64,000 bases of DNA from NCBI GenBank assembly GCA_002342065.1, contig DDPF01000012.1, positions 124,001-188,000 on the forward strand, in the 5' to 3' direction. The position numbers and the translations under genes were made by a program. The notes below the pieces were generated by a model. That model did not search any database and had not been told where the DNA came from. It worked only from the letters and a program-made list of their open reading frames with translations. Positions 31,696-39,416 of the stretch are shown here, in pieces; the first letter of the stretch is position 1, and each line of letters opens with the position of its first letter. The DNA is from Bacteroidetes bacterium UBA2475. Its GTDB lineage: Bacteria > Bacteroidota > Bacteroidia > B-17B0 > Aurantibacillaceae.

Positions 31696-34080
31696 ATGCT
31701 GAGGAAAGCCTTTAATAGCTATAAACACAATAAAACTGTCATAAAAAAGTGGAGAAACAGGCTATTGCTAGTTTTCACTATCATTTTTACTATATGGTAC
31801 ATTAACTGCCTGCCCGATGAACTCTTTAATAACAGTACTTCTACCGTTTTGCTAGATAAAGATGGTAATCTACTGGGCGCCAAAATAGCGGCTGACGGAC
31901 AATGGCGTTTTAGTCCGGGCAAAACCATTCCGGCAAAATTTGAAACCTGTCTTTTAGAATTTGAGGACAGAAATTTTTACTCGCATTACGGAATTAGCGC
32001 AAGAGGTATTGGCAGGGCAATTTCTCAAAACATAAAACATAAACGGGTGGTTAGTGGCGGCAGTACGCTTACCATGCAATTGGCCCGCATTATGAAAAAA
32101 AATCCGGCACGTACCCTTTGTGAAAAAATATTAGAGATGCTGCTGGCTACCCGAATGGAAATTCGTTTTGATAAAAAAGAGATCTTAAATTATTATGCTG
32201 CCAATGCGCCCTTTGGTAATAATGTGGTTGGGCTTGAAGCTGCATCCTGGCGTTATTTTGGAAGGAACTCTAACTCTTTAAGCTGGGCCGAGAGTGCTAC
32301 TTTAGCAGTTTTACCAAATGCTCCGGGTTTAATTTACCCGGGCAAAAATCATAAACGTTTATTAGATAAACGCAACCGTTTATTAAAACGTTTGTACGAC
32401 ATAAAAAAAATAGATGAAACAACTTATCAGTTAGCCCTTTCAGAACCATTGCCGGATAAGCCTTTGCCACTGCCACAATTAGCACCGCATTTATTGGCCA
32501 AATTAATTAAGGAAGGTTACAAAGGAAAAACCATACAAAGCACTCTCGATAATAACCTGCAGCAAAAAACAGCACAGCTTTTACAAATCCACAGCGAGCG
32601 TTTGCAGGAAAATAAAATTTATAACGGTGCTGTTATTATTACTTCTGTAAAAACAGGAAAGGTTTTAGCGTATGTTGGAAATACACGATCTGCAAATAAA
32701 GAATATAGTAGTGATGTAGATTGTATTAGTGCGCCAAGAAGTACCGGTAGTATCTTAAAACCTTTTTTATATGCCAAGTGTTTGGAAGATGGATTGATCA
32801 CACCAAACATGTTGATTCCCGATATCCCAACACAATTTGGAAGTTTTTCGCCAAAAAATTTTACAAAACAATATGATGGCGCAGTAGCTGCTAACAAAGC
32901 CCTTGCAAGAAGTTTAAATATTCCCATGGTGCGCCTGCTTAATGAATATGGCCTCGAAAAATTTCACCGCGATCTTAAAAATTATGGATTAACCTCTTTA
33001 CATAAACCTGCAAAACATTATGGTCTGTCATTGATACTCGGTGGCGCAGAAGCAAGACTGGATGAATTAAGTAAAGCCTACACACAAATGGCACAGGAAT
33101 TAAAATTTGGTAAGAGCAAAAATATTTTATTAGTAGCTGAAAAAAATAAAAAACAAGAAAAGAAAAATAAAGAAAAAAATAATTTAAAATTAAAGACCGA
33201 TAAGGCATCTATCTATAGCACTTTCCAGGCAATGGTAGATGTTAACCGCCCTGATGAAGACGGCAATTGGCGTGCTTTTGCTTCAGCACAAAAAATTGCA
33301 TGGAAAACAGGAACGAGCTTTGGCTTTAGAGATGCGTGGGCAATTGGCGTTACACCCGATTATGTCGTAGCCGTTTGGATAGGCAACGCTGATGGAGAGG
33401 GTCGTCCGGGATTAACAGGTATTAAAGCGGCTGCACCATTATTATTTGATGTGTTTGCACAATTACCCAGATCTTCTTTGTGGTTTGTTGAGCCACGTGA
33501 AGACATGAGCAAAATAAATATCTGTAGCGAAAGCGGGCATCGAGCATCTGAATTATGCGAAAGAACAGAATTGGTTTGGATGCCAAAAAATTGTTTGAAC
33601 ACAACAGCTTGCCCTTACCACCAAACTATACACCTTACCAAAAATAATTTGTACAGGGTTGACAGCGAATGCGAGAACGTTTATAATATGAAACATGTTA
33701 CCTGGTTCATATTACCGCCTTTGGTAGAACGATACTATAAATTCAATCATCCCAATTACAAGGTGCTTCCGGATTTTAAACCGGAGTGCCTGGCAAAAAT
33801 ATCAGATAAGGCCATTGCTGTGTTATATCCAAAACCAAACAGCAAAATATATGTGCCCATTGAAATAGACGGAAAAACGGGTCGTACTGTTTTTGAAGCA
33901 GCCCACCGTAATATTAACACAAAGGTATTTTGGCATTTAGATGATGAATTTATTGGCGAGACGAGAGAAATCCATCAATTGGCATTAAACCCATCTATTG
34001 GCAAACATAAATTAATGCTTATTGATGAGAACGGTATTGCCTTATCAATGAAATTTGAGACGCTGGGGAAAGATAATTAG
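31696..34080 (+). CDS. pbpC: Penicillin-binding protein 1C, 794 aa
   Basis: After one membrane segment (LLLVFTIIFTIWYI), a GT51 transglycosylase domain has E90-D91 in FEDRNFYSHYGISARGIGRAI and GGSTLTMQLAR. The transpeptidase has S352-x-x-K355 in STGSILKPF and KTGTSFGFRDAW. The C-terminus holds the PBP1C-specific domain (VPIEIDGKTGRTVFEAAHRN...FWHLDDEFIGET). It polymerises and crosslinks peptidoglycan at the inner membrane and classically pairs with alpha-2-macroglobulin; that partner is at 20761-26433. A Lys/Asn-rich insert (EKNKKQEKKNKEKNN) lies before the KTG region. Confidence 0.95.
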   Translation: MLRKAFNSYKHNKTVIKKWRNRLLLVFTIIFTIWYINCLPDELFNNSTSTVLLDKDGNLLGAKIAADGQWRFSPGKTIPAKFETCLLEFEDRNFYSHYGISARGIGRAISQNIKHKRVVSGGSTLTMQLARIMKKNPARTLCEKILEMLLATRMEIRFDKKEILNYYAANAPFGNNVVGLEAASWRYFGRNSNSLSWAESATLAVLPNAPGLIYPGKNHKRLLDKRNRLLKRLYDIKKIDETTYQLALSEPLPDKPLPLPQLAPHLLAKLIKEGYKGKTIQSTLDNNLQQKTAQLLQIHSERLQENKIYNGAVIITSVKTGKVLAYVGNTRSANKEYSSDVDCISAPRSTGSILKPFLYAKCLEDGLITPNMLIPDIPTQFGSFSPKNFTKQYDGAVAANKALARSLNIPMVRLLNEYGLEKFHRDLKNYGLTSLHKPAKHYGLSLILGGAEARLDELSKAYTQMAQELKFGKSKNILLVAEKNKKQEKKNKEKNNLKLKTDKASIYSTFQAMVDVNRPDEDGNWRAFASAQKIAWKTGTSFGFRDAWAIGVTPDYVVAVWIGNADGEGRPGLTGIKAAAPLLFDVFAQLPRSSLWFVEPREDMSKINICSESGHRASELCERTELVWMPKNCLNTTACPYHQTIHLTKNNLYRVDSECENVYNMKHVTWFILPPLVERYYKFNHPNYKVLPDFKPECLAKISDKAIAVLYPKPNSKIYVPIEIDGKTGRTVFEAAHRNINTKVFWHLDDEFIGETREIHQLALNPSIGKHKLMLIDENGIALSMKFETLGKDN

Positions 34081-34210
34081 TATTTCGCTACTCATTATGC
34101 GCAGTTCAGTGCTAATACTTAACAATTTACATGCAATTTTTTGCTGGCACTAAACTTGAACGTATAATAAGTAATAAACTAATTGTAATCAACTTCAAAA
34201 AACTGTTATT

Positions 34211-34696
34211 ATGGAAACTACACAGGTATATTCAAAAGATAAACACTTTAAAAAAAGTGATTCATCGATCTCATTAATTTCAATCAGCACTGGCGCAGTG
34301 GTGTCTGTACTATTAATGGGGTATTTTTTACTCTTAAGGAATTTCGCACTTGAGCACATCTTTTATTTACGACTGCTAAATATATTTTTACTTTTAGGCG
34401 GAATACTTGTTGCCGAATATTTTTGCAGTAGCAAAATAGCCCATAAAGTTGACTATTTAAAGGGGATTCGCGTTGGTATGCAGGTAACCCTTGCAGCTAC
34501 TATTCCTTATGTAATTTTTATGGTACTTTATTTAAAAATGAATCCGGACTTTGCGGCTTTTATTCAAACTCACACCAGTTTTGGGAAATTTTTGACCCCT
34601 TTGATACCTAGTGTTGCAGGTATTGTTGCTATTGAAGGTATAGTTTCTGGCTTTGTTTTAACTTATGTAATAATGCCATTTTTTAAACGAAAATAA
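34211..34696 (+). CDS. Four-span membrane protein, DUF4199-like, 161 aa
   Basis: A polar N-terminal ~30 residues are followed by four hydrophobic segments (SISTGAVVSVLLMGYFLLL, LRLLNIFLLLGGILVAEYF, GMQVTLAATIPYVIFMVLYL, GIVAIEGIVSGFVLTYVIMPFF). The layout resembles DUF4199-type Bacteroidota membrane proteins, but I am not certain. Its promoter region contains TGGCACTAAACTTGAA (34145-34160), close to a sigma-54 element. It begins a stretch of small stress-type genes with the UspA remnant. Confidence 0.6.
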   Translation: METTQVYSKDKHFKKSDSSISLISISTGAVVSVLLMGYFLLLRNFALEHIFYLRLLNIFLLLGGILVAEYFCSSKIAHKVDYLKGIRVGMQVTLAATIPYVIFMVLYLKMNPDFAAFIQTHTSFGKFLTPLIPSVAGIVAIEGIVSGFVLTYVIMPFFKRK

Positions 34697-34755
34697 TTAA
34701 CATATTTTTTTAGAACATATTAGCTACCACGATTGCTAAACTTAAAATTGTAGTC

Positions 34756-34890
34756 ATGAAAACAATACTCGTTCCTACCGATTTTTCAGACGCATCACAA
34801 AATACATATATCTTCATTAGTATAATTAAGTATACAATTAAGAACAGGATTAATATCACAGTAGAAAAATATACTCAAAAAGAAAAATAG
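34756..34890 (+). pseudogene. Remnant of a universal stress protein (UspA) gene
   Basis: ATG at 34756 starts MKTILVPTDFSDASQN, the unmistakable N-terminus of a Bacteroidota UspA-family protein. After ~16 residues the reading becomes unrelated (TYIFISIIKYTIKN...) and stops at 34890 after 44 codons. A full protein would be ~140-280 residues. The remainder of the gene is gone, presumably by deletion. It lies in the gene-poor stretch 34697-35039, which otherwise shows only a sigma-54-like sequence near 34984. Confidence 0.75.
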
Positions 34891-35039
34891 TTACCCATAG
34901 ATCATACCCCAGTCGCACAAGGTTTTTAAGGCTTTTGAAACTATCGTATTATAATAGATTAAAAAAGAGTAGAGATATAATTACGGCACGAATTTTGGCA
35001 CGAAAAGTAGAATTATTATGAACTAAAAACTTTATCACC

Positions 35040-35663
35040 ATGAAACCAATCATCATTTTTTATTCCGTTTGCATCTTTATGTTTTGTAGTCTTATTATCT
35101 ACATTGGTAATCGTAACGAAGGTATCGAAAATTCGGGTAACGGTTTATTAGAAGATGTTACTGTTTCGGCTTCAGAGTATAAGATAAGTAAAGCTAAAAT
35201 ACTTGCACAATGTTTTGATAACGCCATTGTATTTGATAAAATGGATGAGAAACAATTAGCTGCCTCAGAAGTATATAACGCAATAATGTTATTGGCAAAA
35301 CACACCACATCATCTGGCGATAATGACAATGCAACTTTAAATGCTATCTTAAAGAACCTTAGCTTTTGTTATATTAACCTTGCTCGCGAAAATTCTGCGC
35401 CGGTAAACATGAATAAAGTATTTGAAAGCTCAGAATTGTTCATTGCTTACGGTTTTATCCGAAAATCAAAACAAGAAATAAAAGGCCGGAAAATTTTTAA
35501 CGCTTTAGAAGATATCAATAAGGCACAGGAATGTCTTGTTTTATCAGCAAAATATGTAAAAGGTGATGATCTTAAAACACACTTAAGATTATTAGATGAT
35601 ACCAGATCGCTTGTAGAAGAAATTACTCCCGAACCAAAAGTAGAGGAAGAAGAAATATTGTAA
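35040..35663 (+). CDS. Exported or membrane-anchored helical protein, unrecognised, 207 aa
   Basis: One N-terminal hydrophobic segment (IIIFYSVCIFMFCSLIIYIG) may be an uncleaved anchor. The remainder is helical with TPR-like spacing (AKILAQCFDNAIVFDKM, EVYNAIMLLAKHTT, INLARENSAPVNMNKVFESSELF) and ends in an acidic tail KVEEEEIL. I assign no family. It is monocistronic in a stress-gene neighbourhood, and a sigma-54-like GGCACG-N4-TTTGGC lies upstream (34984-34999). Confidence 0.6.
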   Translation: MKPIIIFYSVCIFMFCSLIIYIGNRNEGIENSGNGLLEDVTVSASEYKISKAKILAQCFDNAIVFDKMDEKQLAASEVYNAIMLLAKHTTSSGDNDNATLNAILKNLSFCYINLARENSAPVNMNKVFESSELFIAYGFIRKSKQEIKGRKIFNALEDINKAQECLVLSAKYVKGDDLKTHLRLLDDTRSLVEEITPEPKVEEEEIL

Positions 35664-35717
35664 AGAAATGAACAAATAAAGTTGTTTGACAGTATGTGAT
35701 ATTAATTTTAAGAAATT

Positions 35718-35948
35718 ATGCTTTTTATTCTAAATAGTTCTATAACGAAATATCATTACGGTGTTTATAATTTTTATCCAACCCATTTACCATCCTACAA
35801 AATAAAAACGATAGATCTTGATTTTAATACTTGCAAGAAATTTAGTAAGAAAAGACAAAGCAAAGGTCTTGGAAAACAATTGAAGAAGGCGGTTTCAAAC
35901 CATTATTATAGTAAAATTAAAAAAAATGTGAAGCAGGCTAAACCTTAA
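35718..35948 (+). CDS. Possible small basic protein, 76 aa
   Basis: An open frame with a strongly basic C-terminal half (CKKFSKKRQSKGLGKQLKKAVSNHYYSKIKKNVKQ). It has no recognisable family and a rather unusual N-terminal half, so it may be spurious. It sits between the 207-aa protein and the SpoIIAA-like gene on the same strand. Its basic nature would suit nucleic-acid binding if it is real. Confidence 0.3.
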   Translation: MLFILNSSITKYHYGVYNFYPTHLPSYKIKTIDLDFNTCKKFSKKRQSKGLGKQLKKAVSNHYYSKIKKNVKQAKP

Positions 35949-36042
35949 AATATTTAGTCATGAAAACCTTTTATCAGTGGCTAAAAACAAGTTAAATTAC
36001 TGGCATTTGTTTTGCTGTTCTATAGGTCTAAAACTCGCCGAT

Positions 36043-36414
36043 ATGATGTACCAGATACTAGATCTTCCACCCAATATGATTGGCTTTAAAGCAGAATGGA
36101 AGATTACAAAAAAAGATTTTGAAGAAGTAGTAATTCCTTGCGTTGAGAAACATGTGGAAAAAATGGGACAAATAAACTACCTGTTAGTTTTAAAAACCTC
36201 AGTTAAGAATTTTACCTTTTTTGCATGGATAAAAGATGCTTTAATTGGGTTAAGGCATATTACTAAATGGAACCGGGCTGCTATTGTGAGTGACTCTAAG
36301 ATCATTAAATTATTCACCAAAATTTTCAGTTTACTTATTCCGGGTGAGTTTAGGGCGTTTTCGCACAAAGAGATAAAGACCGCTATTAAGTGGGTTTCTA
36401 TAGGTATATTATAA
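36043..36414 (+). CDS. SpoIIAA-like (STAS/SEC14-type) protein, 123 aa
   Basis: The pattern NMIGFKAEWKITKKDFEEVVIPCVEKHVEK, LLVLKTSVKNFTFFAWIKDALIGLRHITKWNRAAIVSDSKIIKLFTKIF and the end FRAFSHKEIKTAIKWV is the SpoIIAA-like family. These are cytosolic STAS/CRAL-TRIO-like proteins often found with stress and lipid-related genes; function unclear. The open frame begins with GTG at 35977, but ATG 36043 (MMYQILDLPPNMIGF) matches the family start and is preferred. It is preceded by a UspA remnant and other stress-type genes. Confidence 0.8.
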   Translation: MMYQILDLPPNMIGFKAEWKITKKDFEEVVIPCVEKHVEKMGQINYLLVLKTSVKNFTFFAWIKDALIGLRHITKWNRAAIVSDSKIIKLFTKIFSLLIPGEFRAFSHKEIKTAIKWVSIGIL

Positions 36415-36590
36415 CTATTTAGTTTATAAGTCCTATATGTACCTGCGAGTAATTATTTACTCGAGAATATTCAAAATTCAGAAGTTTAAAGATCATAAAG
36501 ACCTCACTAGCAGTTTATCTTAAAAATTTAACATTATTATTGTAAGGAACAGTTCAAAAGATCGACTAAATCTTAAATAACATTTTATTT

Positions 36591-37616
36591 ATGAAAAAAG
36601 AGCTTAGTTTTTTAATTTTTAGTCTGGTTTTTATTGTCCAAAATTCTTTTTCGCAAAGAATAGTTTTGATAGAACAATTCACTAATTCGGGCTGTCCGCC
36701 TTGCGCTGCATCTACACCACCTGTATTTAATTATGTAAATAATAACCCGGCCGATGTTGTTGCTATTGGTTATCACACTTCCTATCCTTATAGTGATAGC
36801 ATGTATTTTGAGAACCCGGTAGAGTCAAGCGCCCGCGTTTCCTATTATGGTTCGTTTGGCGTACCACAATCTTTTGTTGATGGAAATTATTACAGCAACT
36901 CTTCTTCTAATTTTATTCCCGTTATGGCAAACACTATCAATACCAGGAAAGCCATTGCAAACAAATATAATATTAGCAATGTAAGCACAACCATAAACAC
37001 AAATAATCTTAATACTAAGATCGCTTTCGAATCGTTAAGTGCTTCAAATGTAAACGATACATTGCGCGCCCACATTGTTGTGATAGAAAAAAATGTGCTT
37101 AAAAGTTCGTACGCAGCTTCGCCAGGTGCAAATTCGGAAACCAATTATGAATATGTAATGCGTAAAATGCTACCAAACCAAAATGGTTCGTTCTTAATTA
37201 ATCGCGGCTTAAACGGAAAAGATACCATTACATTGAACTGGGCCATGCAAAAAATTAAAAATAATGCAGAAGTGAGGGTTGTTGCCTTTGTTCAAAATAA
37301 AAACACAAAAGAAGTATACATGGCCAATTTATTCTCTACTAATCTTTCTACAGGATTATCAAAAACTAATAACGATCAATTGTGGTTTAATATATTTCCA
37401 AATCCAACAAGCGGAGACCTAACAATTACTACTTCTAATTTAAAAAACGACGCAAGTATTACTATTTTAGATATATTAGGGAAAAGCATTTTTACAGAAA
37501 GTATTAATAATAACGCAGCGCTTAAAATTAATACCAAAGGTTTTAACAAAGGCCTTTATTCTGTTTTAATAAATGATGGAATAAATTCTTATTCTAAAAA
37601 ATTGGTTGTAGAATAA
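36591..37616 (+). CDS. Omp28-like thioredoxin-fold protein with T9SS sorting domain, 341 aa
   Basis: A signal peptide (ending SFSQRIV) leads to EQFTNSGCPPCAASTPP, a CPPC motif (C35-C38) as in thioredoxin-like folds, then the Omp28 pattern GYHTSYPYSDSMYFENP and FGVPQSFVDGNYY. The last ~75 residues (LWFNIFPNPTSGDLTI...GLYSVLINDGINSYSKKLVVE) are a type A T9SS sorting domain, so the protein is exported to the surface or medium. The redox or structural role is not known for certain. Monocistronic with ~170 bp of upstream space. Confidence 0.9.
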   Translation: MKKELSFLIFSLVFIVQNSFSQRIVLIEQFTNSGCPPCAASTPPVFNYVNNNPADVVAIGYHTSYPYSDSMYFENPVESSARVSYYGSFGVPQSFVDGNYYSNSSSNFIPVMANTINTRKAIANKYNISNVSTTINTNNLNTKIAFESLSASNVNDTLRAHIVVIEKNVLKSSYAASPGANSETNYEYVMRKMLPNQNGSFLINRGLNGKDTITLNWAMQKIKNNAEVRVVAFVQNKNTKEVYMANLFSTNLSTGLSKTNNDQLWFNIFPNPTSGDLTITTSNLKNDASITILDILGKSIFTESINNNAALKINTKGFNKGLYSVLINDGINSYSKKLVVE

Positions 37617-37780
37617 ATTCCACAAAGCAAAATTAAACATAGTATCCTTTTACTGAGAGTCAACATGTTAATTTTTTAATTGGCATAAATTAACATGCGT
37701 GAAAAAATTTGTAAGAAATCTCTTCACCTAATACGTTACCTTTACTCAAAATTAACGTGAAAAACCTAAAATTATCAACT

Positions 37781-38098
37781 ATGAAAAAGAAAGCAATAAC
37801 AATTATGATCGGTCTATTCTCTATTGGAGTATTTTTCATTTCTAGCTGTACAAAAACACCTACTCCGTGTTTTTCTGTTGACAAAGGCGGTGTCGCAAAA
37901 GTGAATGAAGAAGTTCAATTTGATGGTGGCTGCTCAACAAATTCAACTTCATTCACTTGGGACTTTGGCGACGGGACATCAACTTCAGGAAATCCTGTTA
38001 AGCACAAATATACAACTGCAGCAACTTATGCGGTAAAACTTACTACCACAAATAAGAAAAAATCTGAGACTTTGGTTAAAAATGTAACAATAAACTAA
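37781..38098 (+). CDS. PKD-domain lipoprotein, 105 aa
   Basis: The lipoprotein signal has FISSC with C23. The mature part is a single PKD domain: EVQFDGGCSTNSTSFTWDFGDGTSTSGNPVKHKYTTAATYAVKLTTTN. The ATG at 37781 is preferred to an upstream GTG. PKD domains are beta-sandwiches that act in surface adhesion or ligand binding. Being so small, it likely acts as a surface adaptor. It is monocistronic. Confidence 0.85.
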   Translation: MKKKAITIMIGLFSIGVFFISSCTKTPTPCFSVDKGGVAKVNEEVQFDGGCSTNSTSFTWDFGDGTSTSGNPVKHKYTTAATYAVKLTTTNKKKSETLVKNVTIN

Positions 38099-38265
38099 TA
38101 ATTTCAATCATAAGTAATCAAAATAAGCAATCAAAAAAATATTTGATACCCTATTAAAGGCTGTATATTAAAATAGTCACTTAGAAACGTTAAAGGAAAT
38201 AAAGTAAAAGGTATCTTTGTAATCCATGATAAGGAGAGTGAAAACATAATACAACAGAACCAAAA

Positions 38266-38808
38266 ATGGCATCAATAAAAACTGCACTTCCTAAAAGATC
38301 GATCCTAAACGCTGATCATAAAAAATACGATTACGTTGACAGTTATAAAGATGTACTTATTGACCAAGAAAACAAATTCAATTCAACCGATATTGGTAAA
38401 GCTTTTTTTTTAAGTGGTCCCAAGTGGGTTGAAAAATTATTTACTGTAAGAAATAAGATCGTTTCGGTTTTTGGATTAAAAACATCGGGTAAAATTAACA
38501 ACAGGCAAGCGCAACTTGACAGCTTTAAGTGCGAAGCGGGTGAGCAACTTGGGCTTTTTAAAGTGTTTGGTAAAACTGCAAACGAAGTTATACTGGGAGA
38601 GGACGATAAACATTTAAATTTTAGAGTTTCATTATTTATAGAACAACAACCAACTAACCCGCAAAAAAAAGCTATAACAATTTCAACAACCGTAGAATTT
38701 AATAATTGGTTAGGACGATTGTATTTTTTACCCGTAAGGCCTTTCCATAAATTAATTGTGCCTACCATGTTGAAAGGAATAATTAAAGAATTAGAAAAAA
38801 GGAATTAG
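38266..38808 (+). CDS. DUF2867 protein, 180 aa
   Basis: The pattern DYVDSYKDVL...DIGKAFFLSGPKWVEKLFTVRNKIVSVFGLKT and LNFRVSLFIEQ...TVEFNNWLGRLYFLPVRPFHKLIVPTMLKG matches DUF2867, a family related to the lipid-binding START-like/SRPBCC group. It is soluble, with no signal peptide. It is followed 26 nt later by a GNAT acetyltransferase on the same strand, with which it probably shares a transcript. Confidence 0.85.
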   Translation: MASIKTALPKRSILNADHKKYDYVDSYKDVLIDQENKFNSTDIGKAFFLSGPKWVEKLFTVRNKIVSVFGLKTSGKINNRQAQLDSFKCEAGEQLGLFKVFGKTANEVILGEDDKHLNFRVSLFIEQQPTNPQKKAITISTTVEFNNWLGRLYFLPVRPFHKLIVPTMLKGIIKELEKRN

Positions 38809-38834
38809 TAACGCCTCAATTAAAAACACCGGTA

Positions 38835-39359
38835 ATGACCTTTGAATTACAACCAAAGCTTGAAAACGATATTGTAAAGATACAACCTCTTAAAGATTGC
38901 GACTTTGATACACTCTATAATATTGCATCCGATCCTTTGATATGGGAACAACACCCAAATAAGGACCGTTATAAAAAAGAAGTCTTCGAAACATTTTTTA
39001 AAGGCGCTATGGAATCGGGTGGTGCCTTTCTTGTTTTTAACGCTAAAACAAATCAACCAATTGGCAGTTCGCGATTTTACGAATTTAACCAAGAAAAAAA
39101 TTCGGTTGCTATTGGATATACTTTTTTAGCTAGAGATCATTGGGGTTCGCGCTATAATCCGAATCTAAAAAAATTAATGATTAACCATGCTTTTAAATTT
39201 GTTAATAAAGTAAATTTTCATATTGGCGCCAATAATATCCGTTCACAAAAAGCCATCGAAAAACTTGGTGCTAAAAAAATTGGACAAATAGAAATGGAAT
39301 ATTACGGCGAACCCGAAAAATTAAATTTTATCTATCAGGTCGAAAAATTAAATTCATAA
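38835..39359 (+). CDS. GNAT family N-acetyltransferase, 174 aa
   Basis: A GNAT fold of the RimJ/RimL type: IKPL-like start (VKIQPLKDCDFDTLYNIASDPLIWEQHP), then GSSRFYEFNQEKNSVAIGYTFLARDHWGSRYNPNLKKLMINHAFKF and VNFHIGANNIRSQKAIEKLGAKKIG, where the acetyl-CoA loop and the N-x-x-S-x-x-x-x-E-K-x-G segment lie. It transfers an acetyl group to an amine; the substrate is unknown. A bidirectional hairpin follows. Confidence 0.9.
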   Translation: MTFELQPKLENDIVKIQPLKDCDFDTLYNIASDPLIWEQHPNKDRYKKEVFETFFKGAMESGGAFLVFNAKTNQPIGSSRFYEFNQEKNSVAIGYTFLARDHWGSRYNPNLKKLMINHAFKFVNKVNFHIGANNIRSQKAIEKLGAKKIGQIEMEYYGEPEKLNFIYQVEKLNS

Positions 39360-39360
39360 A

Positions 39361-39397
39361 AAATGGAAAATTATAGCTAACGTATAACTTTCCATTT
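39361..39397. terminator. Bidirectional terminator between convergent genes
   Basis: AAATGGAAAATTATA (39361-39375) pairs with TATAACTTTCCATTT (39383-39397) apart from one mismatch. It lies between the GNAT gene (+) and the OmpA gene (-), with A- and T-runs on both flanks. Confidence 0.7.
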
Positions 39398-39416
39398 CCT
39401 AAAACTCAAAAAAATT

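Noticed and set aside
35960..35995. 11-codon ORF MKTFYQWLKTS before the SpoIIAA-like gene
   Set aside because: Out of frame with the gene and too short; no evidence of a frameshifted start.
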